Shown here piece by piece: positions 1 to 7,578 of a stretch of 64,000 nt of DNA. Position 1 is the first letter of the stretch. Each line of letters opens with the position of its first letter. This DNA is from Trichormus sp. M33_DOE_039 (GTDB lineage: Bacteria > Cyanobacteriota > Cyanobacteriia > Cyanobacteriales > Nostocaceae). The stretch lies in NCBI GenBank assembly GCA_015296085.1, contig DVDT01000052.1, positions 48,605 to 112,604 of the forward strand, in the 5' to 3' direction. Position numbers and translations under genes: made by a program. Under the pieces are notes generated by a model. The model was given only the letters and a program-made list of their open reading frames with translations, was not told where the DNA came from and did no database searches.

Positions 1-1
1 T

Positions 2-178
2 TTGCCCTTGGCTAAACCCTTCCGTGGTCATCAGGGTGGTGACTGGTGTGCATGGTTGAAAGTCTGCTGCGACAGGTTGCGTGATCATCCCATCTTCACA
101 AATCCGCAAACTGAAGAGGCTAAAGCCGCTTGCGAAGTCTGCCGCGAATATGTTTGGAGTAAAGAAGGTGATAGGTGA
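2..178 (+). CDS. C-terminal end of an unidentified protein (5' truncated by window edge)
   Basis: An open frame enters from the window edge and runs 58 codons to a TGA. The peptide is rich in Cys and Trp (DWCAWLKVCCDRLRDH, then a CEVC pair) and ends in charged residues, so it looks coding rather than random. I do not recognise the family. The Cys spacing could fit a metal-binding or disulfide-bonded region, which is only a guess. The true start lies upstream of the window. A 42-bp tandem repeat begins about 35 bases downstream. Confidence 0.5.
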   Translation: MPLAKPFRGHQGGDWCAWLKVCCDRLRDHPIFTNPQTEEAKAACEVCREYVWSKEGDR

Positions 179-212
179 CAGGTTAGAGCAATTCGCAATT
201 ACAAAGGTCTAG

Positions 213-440
213 CAACAAACGAGAAATTTCGAGTTCAAAACCAGAACATTCCTGTTTGAAATAAGAAACGTCAAGTTCAAAACTAAAACGTTCCTGTTTG
301 AAATGAGAAACGCCGAGTTCAAAACCAGAACGTTCCTGTTTGAAACAAGAAACGCCGAGTGCAAAACTAAAACGTTCCTGTTTGAAACAAGAAATGTCGA
401 GTTCAAAACTAGAACGTTTCTGTTTGAAACGAGAAACTTT
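213..440. repeat. 42-bp tandem repeat, about five units
   Basis: The core CCTGTTTGAA recurs at 251, 293, 335 and 377, and as TCTGTTTGAA at 419, exactly 42 bases apart. Each unit has two related halves of about 21 bases, GTTCAAAACTAGAAC and GTTTGAAACAAGAAAC, so the array probably grew from a 21-base ancestor. Because 42 is a multiple of three, the minus strand reads as a 14-residue peptide repeat, but there is no credible gene there. It lies between the upstream gene end and the broken DUF1902 gene. Confidence 0.9.
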
Positions 441-542
441 AACTTCAGAACACCAACATCCGAGATTTAAACTGCAATGATGGTGAAGGGAAGGCGATCG
501 CTGCCATAAAAACTAACTAGCAACAACCATTTTCACTAGTTG

Positions 543-727
543 ATGACACAAACCACATTTCAGGTTAAAACGTTTTGGGATTCAGAGGCAGAAGTCTGGG
601 GGCAACCAGTGATGATATACCTGGATTGGTGACGGAAGTGGATACGATTGAGATTCTGGCGCAAAAACTGCGGGTAATCATTCCAGAACTCTTGATTTTG
701 AATCAAGTGCTGATCAGCAAATCATAA
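543..727 (+). pseudogene. DUF1902 family protein, broken by a one-base deletion
   Basis: The frame from the ATG at 543 reads MTQTTFQVKTFWDSEAEVWG and then loses the family pattern and stops. The frame shifted by one base, from 602, reads ATSDDIPGLVTEVDT and ends IPELLILNQVLISKS. Together these give the DUF1902 pattern: F-W-D-x-E-A-x-V-W-x-A-T-S-D-D-I-P-G-L-V-T-E, then I-P-E-L-L. The break is at about 600, where a Val codon after the VW Trp appears to have lost one base. DUF1902 proteins are small and resemble HicB-type antitoxins. No toxin gene follows. The lesion could be a sequencing error, but as read the gene is dead. Confidence 0.75.
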
Positions 728-834
728 ATGCGATCGCCTATACCCTGCTTCGATATACCAAAACAGCTTTGAATGATAGATTATTGATGCTGACCTATGA
801 ATAAATCTATCAAAGCTATAAAGTCAGAATCATT

Positions 835-1434
835 ATGAAATTTCTGCACCGTCCTGATCTATATGGTTGGTCTTATTTCAACCCAGCGAGAAATATTGAT
901 TTCAATGGAGTTGCTTGGATTCGTCCTGCTGGTAATATCTTGATTGATCCTGTGGCTCTATCTAATCATGATTGGAATCATTTGGAATCCTTAGGGGGTG
1001 TGGATTGGATTATCATCACCAACTCTGACCATATTCGGTCAGCTAAGGAAATTGCTGATCAAACCTATGCCAAGATAGCGGGGCCTGTGGGAGAAAAAGA
1101 GTCTTTTCCCTTAATGTGCGATCGCTGGTTAGCTGATGGTGATGAGTTTGTCCCTGGACTCAAGGTGCTGGAAATGCAAGGTTCTAAAACTCCTGGGGAG
1201 TTGGCATTGTTATTAGAAGAAACTACCCTGATTACTGGGGATTTAGTGCGAGCCTACAAAGCTGGTAGCTTAGGTATATTACCCTATGACAAGCTGTTGA
1301 ATAAAGCCGAGGCTGTAGCTTCAGTTCGCAGATTAGCCGCCTTAGAAAAAGTAGAGACTATATTAGTCGGTGATGGTTGGTCAGTGTTTTGGGATGGACG
1401 CGATCGCTTAAAAGAATTAGTGGCAACGTTGTAA
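835..1434 (+). CDS. MBL-fold hydrolase-like protein with degraded metal site
   Basis: A 199-residue protein of metallo-beta-lactamase type. It has the early strand with GNILIDPVALS, a TNSDHIRSA segment where the family normally has the THxHxDH metal motif, GSKTPGELALLLEETTLITGD (a central His-x-D/G strand region in true hydrolases) and a C-terminal LVGDGWSVFW where the last metal His usually sits. Only the Asp and one His of the first motif remain, so two-metal catalysis is doubtful. It may be a binding protein or use a different site. The start at 835 is the only reasonable ATG. It ends four bases from the convergent kinase gene, so the two share a terminator region. Fold call fairly sure, activity unknown. 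Confidence 0.7.
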   Translation: MKFLHRPDLYGWSYFNPARNIDFNGVAWIRPAGNILIDPVALSNHDWNHLESLGGVDWIIITNSDHIRSAKEIADQTYAKIAGPVGEKESFPLMCDRWLADGDEFVPGLKVLEMQGSKTPGELALLLEETTLITGDLVRAYKAGSLGILPYDKLLNKAEAVASVRRLAALEKVETILVGDGWSVFWDGRDRLKELVATL

Positions 1435-1438
1435 ACAT

Positions 1439-3286
1439 TTAGGGATGAGAGTCTGATGTGTATTGGCTCACAGTTTGTTGAATTGGAATTTCTACAACAA
1501 ACTCTGTTCCTTGCCTTAATGCTGAATGAAAGGACAATTTTCCACGGTGTTGTTCTGTTACTATTTGGTAGCTGACAGATAAACCTAATCCCATACCCTT
1601 GCCGACAATTTTATTCGTGAAAAATGGGTCAAATAACTTGGCTTTTACTTCTTCATTCATACCGATGCCATTATCATAAAAGCTAATAGCTATGCGGTTT
1701 TGTGGTAATATTTTGGTATAAATTCTAATTTTAGGTATTGTCGATTCCCGTTGCCAATGCTCAGTTCCCATTTCTGCAATTGCATCAATGGCATTGAGCA
1801 AAATATTCATAAATACTTGGTTCATTTGACTGGGGTAACATTCAATTAAAGGCAATTCTTGGTATTCCTTTAAGACTTGAATTGCAAAAGGATGTAACTG
1901 AGATTGCAAGCGGTTTTGTAGGATTAATAAACTACTCTCAATGCCTTGATGAATATCTACTAATTTTAATTCTGCTTCATCCAGGCGAGAAAAGTTTCGT
2001 AAAGAATGCACAATTGCTCTAATCCGTTCAGCCCCAGAACTCATAGAATTGAAAAGATTTTTCAAGTCTTCCCTCAAAAAATCGAGGTCAATTATGGTGA
2101 TCGCCTGTTGAATTGCTGGGGTGGAATGAGGATATTCTTGTTGATAAAGCTGTAATAATGTTAGTAAATTTTCTGTATATTCCTGAGCATGGCAAATATT
2201 ACCATATATAAAACTGATAGGGTTATTAATTTCGTGAGCAACGCCTGCTACCATCTGCCCTAAACTAGACATTTTCTCCTGGTGAATGATTTGAGATTGG
2301 GTATATTTCAAATCTTTCATGGCTACCTCTAGACGCTGATTGTTCTCATTTAATTCTTGAGTAATCAGCCTAACGTGTTGAAGTAGTTGATTAAAGGCGA
2401 TCGCCATAATGCCAACTTCATCTGCGGATGTAACTGGTGCTTGTAGGTGAAAATCAGAATTTTGAGTAACTTGCTGTGCCACCTTGGTGAAAGCTTTTAG
2501 GGGTTGAGCAATAATTTGACTAGTAAAAAAAGCTAGGATGCCAGCAAATAATGTTGATAAAATGATGCTGGATGTAACGATATAGAGGCGCAGGACATCC
2601 GCTTGATCGTAGGCTGCGATCGCTGTTTCATAATCCTTTGCAGACAGAGCAATAATGTGTGTTAAATCATCTAAATATTTTTCAAATTGCTGTGATTCTG
2701 AACTTTTTTGAAATTCGATGAGGAATTTTTTGGCATTTTTATTACTCTGTGGTAGTTCTAAACTATTCCCATGAATTTGCTGCACCACAGCATCAAAATC
2801 TTGAAAGTAACCTATAGTGAAACTATTATAAGTTGATAAGAAATTGGGGATTTCTTGTAAGTGAATATTATTTTTTTCATCTGTAATGTGATATTCACTG
2901 GCTATAAAAGATTTAATTGCAGCCCAAGTTTTTTGGATATTGGCAATTCTTTGTTGCAAGTAAATATATTTTGTTTGTAACTCCTGGGGATTTTCTACAA
3001 GGAAAACTAACTGTTGCTGGCTTCCCCTAGCCCTCAAAATGTCGGTTTCTAAACGATACAGTAATTCAGTTTCTTGTCTAGAATGTTCTGCTTGTTGCCA
3101 AGCTTGCCACAAAAAATAATCACCAATTTCAATTCCTATGGTTGTACCTATAATGACTACACCTAAAATAATTCCGTATCCCCAGCTAATCTTGTGAGCC
3201 ATTTTCAGCCGATATACCCATCTTTTCAGTCTCAGAATGAACGGAAAACGAGTAGCTAGGAAATTTAGCAATTTTTGGGAATTCAT
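1439..3286 (-). CDS. Membrane sensor histidine kinase (HAMP, HisKA, HATPase)
   Basis: A 615-residue sensor kinase. Two membrane helices (about residues 36-58 and 234-256) bracket a largely helical periplasmic sensor of about 175 residues, as in four-helix-bundle sensors. A HAMP linker follows (about 257-309), then a coiled coil. The phosphorylated His is H351 in GVAHEINNP. The N box is MNILLNAIDAI and the glycine boxes are DNGIGM and GKGMGLGLS, so the ATPase domain is intact. HEINNPISF kinases of this kind are common in cyanobacteria. There is no adjacent response regulator, so it is an orphan whose partner cannot be named from the window. It converges on the MBL-fold gene. Confidence 0.9.
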   Translation of the reverse strand: MNSQKLLNFLATRFPFILRLKRWVYRLKMAHKISWGYGIILGVVIIGTTIGIEIGDYFLWQAWQQAEHSRQETELLYRLETDILRARGSQQQLVFLVENPQELQTKYIYLQQRIANIQKTWAAIKSFIASEYHITDEKNNIHLQEIPNFLSTYNSFTIGYFQDFDAVVQQIHGNSLELPQSNKNAKKFLIEFQKSSESQQFEKYLDDLTHIIALSAKDYETAIAAYDQADVLRLYIVTSSIILSTLFAGILAFFTSQIIAQPLKAFTKVAQQVTQNSDFHLQAPVTSADEVGIMAIAFNQLLQHVRLITQELNENNQRLEVAMKDLKYTQSQIIHQEKMSSLGQMVAGVAHEINNPISFIYGNICHAQEYTENLLTLLQLYQQEYPHSTPAIQQAITIIDLDFLREDLKNLFNSMSSGAERIRAIVHSLRNFSRLDEAELKLVDIHQGIESSLLILQNRLQSQLHPFAIQVLKEYQELPLIECYPSQMNQVFMNILLNAIDAIAEMGTEHWQRESTIPKIRIYTKILPQNRIAISFYDNGIGMNEEVKAKLFDPFFTNKIVGKGMGLGLSVSYQIVTEQHRGKLSFHSALRQGTEFVVEIPIQQTVSQYTSDSHP

Positions 3287-3762
3287 GCGAAGTGATCAGA
3301 ATCGAGAAATTCCTGGTGAATGGAAGAAGGCAGAAGGCAGCAGATAGAAAGCAATTAAAACGTGCGCCTACCTTGAAGACTCACGTCATAAAAAGAGGTC
3401 TAAATCCTCCTTTTATTGAAGACTACTAAATTGTAGAATTAGCAGGAGTCTTAAATCCAAATGTGCAAGATAGGACAGAGAGCATTAAGATTTGCACATT
3501 GAAAAAACAAAAACCTTCTGCCTAGCCTTACGGCAAAGTTGACGCTTAGTGTGATACTAGCCTCTACCTTGTCTGTCGGCCTAGCATCTTGTCGCGCTAG
3601 CGTTGCGTAGCAAAGAAAAGCGTAGATACTTAAAAAAGTTAAATTGTTACCTCTAGTTATAGCTTTCCCAAAAGTTATCTTCGGATCTCAGTCCTAAAAA
3701 CTAGTTAACGTCACAAAATTGACGTTGATTCTATTGTTATCAGTAATTTTATATCAAAATCT
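3287..3762. other. 476-bp intergenic region with dispersed-repeat fragments
   Basis: No credible gene. The stretch around 3520-3630 contains GCGCTAGCGTTGCGTAGC and TACGGCAAAGTTGACGC, which have the look of the short GC-richer interspersed repeats of Nostoc genomes (compare the related GTTAGCGTCGCTGCTAG at about 60465). It separates two minus-strand genes, so it should hold the promoter of the sensor kinase and the 3' end of the RNase transcript. I see no clear terminator hairpin. Confidence 0.4.
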
Positions 3763-5823
3763 CTACATTCCTACTGTCTGCGCTTCTTGATAAATTATCT
3801 CTTGGAACTGAATCACGTCTTTTTGTGGATCGGAGATACTCACCTTTACCAATACCTGTTCGCCTAATCTTACTGTTCGCCGGAAGACCATCGGTAGTTG
3901 TAGACCTAAATCTTCTAACAATATTAGAGCTAAGTTGCTATCTTCACGCAGCCACATTAATACTGTTGTCTCCCACACTTGCTCAGGATGACGACGTAAA
4001 TATTCTAATGCCCAGTACCTATTAGTTTGGCGTTCTACCATTGTTAACTCTTGGGTGGTACTGGTAACGCTCATCATTACTTCTTTGAGCTGTTCAGCAC
4101 TAAACGGCGGCACTTCTCCCCGTAGGTGGGCTTTGAGTTGAAAGTGAGTTAACAAGTCACTGTAACGCCGAATAGGAGATGTGGCTTGAGTGTAAGTATC
4201 CAATCCTAAACCGGCATGGCGCACAGGAGTAATACTCATTTCACTCTTGGGCATACAACGCCGCATCGCACAGGCGCGAACAAACCCGGCTGGGAGTCGG
4301 AGTAATTCTTCTTCCGGAGGTAATTCTGGCTGGGGTTGACCACGAAATGGTAGGGGAATGTTGTGTTCTTGACCGTAACGGGCGGCGACTTCCCCAGCAA
4401 GAATCATCATTTCTGCTACCAGTTGCCGCGATCGCGAATCATCTAAAATGTCGATGCTAATGTCATCATTTTTGACTTTAATCATCGCCTCTGGCATATT
4501 GATGCTGATCGCGCCTTGATTGTAACGCCAGGCTTTCCGCTTAGTTGCCCAAGCTGCGATCGCGGCAATTTCTGGTTCTGCTTGTACTCCTAATTCCAGC
4601 ATCTCATCTACATCTTCGTAGGTGAGGCGGTAAGTAGGTTTAATCAAACTGGGATGAATCGTATAATCTACTACTGCCCCAGCATCGTCTAAAATAATCC
4701 CAAAGCTCAAAGCGCAACAGACTTTTCCCTGTACCAAACTCATTGGCCCTGTCGCTAGGACTTCGGGAAACATGGGAATCATTCCCGTTGGTAAATATAC
4801 TGTACTACCCCGCTTTCTCGCTTCTAGGTCTAAATCGTCTTCCGGTGCTAACCAACGGGTGGGATCAGCAATATGTACCCACAGTCTATCTTGACCATCT
4901 GGTAGTTGTTCCCAACTCAGACCATCATCAATTTCTGTGGTGCTTTCATCATCTATTGTGTAGACCTTCAGATGGGTCAAATCGAGACGATTTGTATCTG
5001 AGTCTGTGGGCTGGTCATCCAAACGCTGTTGCGCCACTTCTAACACCTTGCTAGGAAACTGAACTGGAATTGCAGAACGACGCAGGAATAAATTCTCATT
5101 TGCACTCCACCACCTCAAATCTACCAATAATTGAAACGCGCCTGGAGGCGTAGCGGGTCGCCCCAGCATATTCATTGTTTCTAAAACTGGAGCTGGTGGA
5201 GGATAGGCACGTGCTAGGGAGTCATAGTTTACACCCATTCTGACAATATCCGCCAACAGTGCTGCATACTTTTCTAAAGCTTCCAGACGTTGGCGATCAT
5301 GACGTTGCCACTCGACTGATTCACCTTGGAGTGCTTGTTCTACACGGACTAAGAATTCCTGCTGTTCCCTAGCTTTGAGGGCTTCTACTTCTATTTGGTG
5401 TTTGCGTTCTGCTACTTGCGCCGTCGTTCTTGGCTCATAAGCATCGCCTTTTTGTTTGAAGTAGAGTTTGTCATCTGACAATAGACAATGGGCTGCGTAA
5501 CAAGGAGCTGATTCTGATTCGGAAAACAGCAAATTGGCCATTTGTGTGGGCGTGACTGTTTCCCCTTCTTCGACCAGTAATTCCCAAGCCACTTCCAAGC
5601 TAGAGGGGTCTAGATAAGGCTTGACCTCTGATAAAAAGCTGGGAATGTCGGATGATTTATAGGTTTTGCCGTTAACGGTATAAGTAATTTGTCTAGGCGC
5701 GAGGCTGTGGGATTGACCGCGTTCATCTACCACAAACCAACGGGTCTTTCCGTCTGGACGGTCTATCACGCCCAAACGGCGATCGCCTTGAACCCTAAAT
5801 TCAACTAGCGTCCCCTTCTCCAC
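3763..5823 (-). CDS. RNase II/R (RNB) family 3'-5' exoribonuclease
   Basis: A 686-residue RNB-domain protein. The N-terminus (about 1-55) is a small beta-barrel, GTLVEFRVQGDRRLGVIDRPDG, like that of RNase II-type enzymes. The catalytic core starts near 280 with TIDDESTTEIDDGLS (about 289-303), the acidic motif that holds two magnesium ions. A later TSPIRRYSDLLTH motif is the usual substrate-channel signature. A short S1-like domain ends the protein. Expected role: processive 3'-5' RNA decay. It lies downstream of rpmG-rpsR on the same strand, a common cyanobacterial order. The characterised Synechocystis relative is Zam, from memory. The gap of 218 bases before it holds a hairpin, so it may have its own promoter. 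Confidence 0.9.
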   Translation of the reverse strand: MEKGTLVEFRVQGDRRLGVIDRPDGKTRWFVVDERGQSHSLAPRQITYTVNGKTYKSSDIPSFLSEVKPYLDPSSLEVAWELLVEEGETVTPTQMANLLFSESESAPCYAAHCLLSDDKLYFKQKGDAYEPRTTAQVAERKHQIEVEALKAREQQEFLVRVEQALQGESVEWQRHDRQRLEALEKYAALLADIVRMGVNYDSLARAYPPPAPVLETMNMLGRPATPPGAFQLLVDLRWWSANENLFLRRSAIPVQFPSKVLEVAQQRLDDQPTDSDTNRLDLTHLKVYTIDDESTTEIDDGLSWEQLPDGQDRLWVHIADPTRWLAPEDDLDLEARKRGSTVYLPTGMIPMFPEVLATGPMSLVQGKVCCALSFGIILDDAGAVVDYTIHPSLIKPTYRLTYEDVDEMLELGVQAEPEIAAIAAWATKRKAWRYNQGAISINMPEAMIKVKNDDISIDILDDSRSRQLVAEMMILAGEVAARYGQEHNIPLPFRGQPQPELPPEEELLRLPAGFVRACAMRRCMPKSEMSITPVRHAGLGLDTYTQATSPIRRYSDLLTHFQLKAHLRGEVPPFSAEQLKEVMMSVTSTTQELTMVERQTNRYWALEYLRRHPEQVWETTVLMWLREDSNLALILLEDLGLQLPMVFRRTVRLGEQVLVKVSISDPQKDVIQFQEIIYQEAQTVGM

Positions 5824-5860
5824 AACTCTCGCAATTATTAATGGTTGACAAATAAATTTT

Positions 5861-5900
5861 AGATTTTGGAGTTAAATATTTGCTACTAAATCCAAAATCT
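5861..5900. other. Inverted repeat between rpsR and the RNase gene
   Basis: AGATTTTGGA at 5861-5870 is the perfect reverse complement of TCCAAAATCT at 5891-5900, with a 20-base loop. A looser echo, GAGATTTTAGATTGTGG, sits at about 5940. No U-run follows, so it is not a classic terminator. It could attenuate rpsR readthrough or simply be a repeat remnant. The remaining intergenic sequence (5824-6041) shows no gene. Confidence 0.5.
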
Positions 5901-6041
5901 GATGATTTTAACTGTAGAACAAGATTTTACCACTGACTGAGATTTTAGATTGTGGACTCCGACATCTTAAAGCTACATATCACCATTTATATAGCTTTGC
6001 CCGTGCAGCCCAAATCTAAAATTCTCGCCACTGACAAGGGT

Positions 6042-6257
6042 TTAGCCTTCCGCATTGATAAATGGCAACAAAGCCACAATCCGCGCCCGCTTAATTGCTA
6101 ATGTCAAATCTCGTTGTTGTTGACAGGTCAGCCCTGTAATCCGACGGGGCAATATTTTACCGCGCTCAGTAATGAACTTCCGCAATAAGTCAACATCTTT
6201 GTAATCAATTGGTTCTCCAGGCTTAATTGGAGACAAACGCCGACGGTAATAGCTCAT
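6042..6257 (-). CDS. rpsR: 30S ribosomal protein S18
   Basis: A 71-residue protein of normal S18 length for cyanobacteria and plastids. Diagnostic segments are the basic start [32 protein letters not shown] and [24 protein letters not shown], the rRNA-binding core. It joins the small-subunit platform next to S6 and S11. It lies two bases downstream of rpmG, so the two genes are surely co-transcribed and probably translationally coupled. Confidence 0.98.
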   Translation of the reverse strand: MSYYRRRLSPIKPGEPIDYKDVDLLRKFITERGKILPRRITGLTCQQQRDLTLAIKRARIVALLPFINAEG

Positions 6258-6259
6258 CT

Positions 6260-6454
6260 TTACTTGATTTCCTTGTGAACGGTATGTTTATTGCAGTGGG
6301 TACAGAACTTGCTTAGTTCTAAGCGATTAGTGGTGTTACGACGGTTCTTAGTGGTTGTATACCGTGAAACACCTGGCGATCGCTTATCTGGATTTGTACG
6401 ACACTCAGTACACTCTAGTGTCACTATTATGCGGACACCTTTACTCTTTGCCAT
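6260..6454 (-). CDS. rpmG: 50S ribosomal protein L33
   Basis: A 64-residue L33. It has two Cys pairs, CTEC and CTHC, of the zinc-binding form of L33, and the family pattern RxxxxLECTEC followed by [20 protein letters not shown]. It joins the large subunit near the E site. It is the first gene of the rpmG-rpsR pair. The cysteine-containing form is the usual one in cyanobacteria and plastids. Confidence 0.98.
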   Translation of the reverse strand: MAKSKGVRIIVTLECTECRTNPDKRSPGVSRYTTTKNRRNTTNRLELSKFCTHCNKHTVHKEIK

Positions 6455-6497
6455 AATCTTACAAACGCTAAAGCCTGAAGAGAATTAACACAAATAA

Positions 6498-7055
6498 CTA
6501 TCTTCTCACATTCCGCCGTAAAGTTTCAACTAATCGTTTGACTTTTATATCTAACGAATAGCCCCGATTCGACGAAACAATGAAAGTTCCTGCATAACGA
6601 TCATGGAAAGCTTGCCGCATCTGCGTATCAGATAAAGCAGCACCACAGTCAATTGCCAGGGGAATTACTAGCAGTATAGCAGTGGGATTGGCGCGAATAT
6701 TGCCCAAGGCAATAGACACCAAAATTGCACCAAAGCCAATTATAGCTTCTCTTTTCAAGAGTGCTAGTAACTGCGGAATCCTACCCACGACTTGATCATT
6801 CTGCACTTCTAAGATTTTCAAGTCAAAGGCCCACCGCCCCAAACTTTGTCCTTGATTGTTATAAGCCACTAATACCCGTAAAATTAGCCAACCAAAGATA
6901 AAAACCAGGATTTGCATAAATTGAATCCCGATTTGATTACTTCCAAATAGAGAGCTGACTAGCCAAACAACGAGAAAGTCTAATCCCAAGGCCATACCGC
7001 GCCGATTAATTTCAGCTTTGGGATAGTGTTTTTGGGGAACTCGTTCGATAGTCAT
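6498..7055 (-). CDS. RDD family membrane protein
   Basis: About 185 residues. The pattern after the start, EINRRGMALGLDFLVVWLVSSLFG, matches the RDD family opening (Arg then a membrane Asp), followed by a second hydrophobic helix, a GQSLGRWAFDLKILE segment (the G-Q-T/S-x-G motif typical of RDD) and a further helix pair. A longer frame would start at 7151, but its extra 32 residues run into the target duplication of the MITE at 7139, so the ATG at 7055 is preferred. RDD proteins are often linked to ion or osmolyte transport, with few clear functions. It lies upstream of rpmG on the same strand. Confidence 0.8.
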   Translation of the reverse strand: MTIERVPQKHYPKAEINRRGMALGLDFLVVWLVSSLFGSNQIGIQFMQILVFIFGWLILRVLVAYNNQGQSLGRWAFDLKILEVQNDQVVGRIPQLLALLKREAIIGFGAILVSIALGNIRANPTAILLVIPLAIDCGAALSDTQMRQAFHDRYAGTFIVSSNRGYSLDIKVKRLVETLRRNVRR

Positions 7056-7138
7056 AAAAATAAGGTGTAGGGGTTTAGGGGAGCTAGTTGCATGAGTGGG
7101 TTTTCCGACTTGAGCTTTCTTGGCGTGTGTCAGGGAGG

Positions 7139-7397
7139 CTACGGTGTACATACAAGTCTGATCAGCTTATCCTGCATCGTTATTGATCCCCCTAAATCCA
7201 CGCCACTTGCTTTAAGCCGGGAAACCCGACGACACTTGCTACAAGTCGGGCATTGCCCGCCCAACGCAGTGTCTCTCCAACGCAGTGGCTTCCCTTAAAA
7301 AAGGGGACTTTGATTCTAGTTCCCCCTTTTTCAAGGGGGGTTAGGGGGGATCAAGCCACATTTTGTACTTAGCAACAAAGATGTGTGTACACGGTAG
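7139..7397. mobile_element. MITE-like element, copy 1, with 12-bp target duplication
   Basis: The left end CTACGGTGTACATACA and the right end TGTGTGTACACGGTAG are imperfect inverted copies (14 of 16 positions). Subterminal GATCCCCCTAA and TTAGGGGGGATC arms form a second inverted pair. The element is flanked by GTGTCAGGGAGG at 7127-7138 and 7398-7409, a perfect 12-bp direct repeat, which is the expected footprint of insertion. It has no coding capacity, so it would need a transposase elsewhere. The middle (about 7195-7300) holds a further repeat-like segment. A second member with the same ends is at 26651-26988. Confidence 0.85.
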
Positions 7398-7578
7398 GTG
7401 TCAGGGAGGGGAAAGAACTTACCACTATTCTTGTTTTGTCTTTCCTGCACCCCCGCTTCCCTCAATTTTAAGTAAATTTACTCTGAGATTTCTACTTAAA
7501 TATGTCTTGAGAATGTTCAGCAACTCTTCTCTTATATCTTAAGGTGGAGGAAATAAGTATCTACAAACTAAAGCTAGA

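Noticed and set aside
209..406. 65-codon minus-strand frame with a 14-residue repeat
   Set aside because: It only exists because the 42-bp DNA repeat is a multiple of three; no ribosome site and no conserved non-repeat part.
7056..7151. N-terminal extension of the RDD protein
   Set aside because: Runs into the MITE target duplication and does not resemble RDD proteins.
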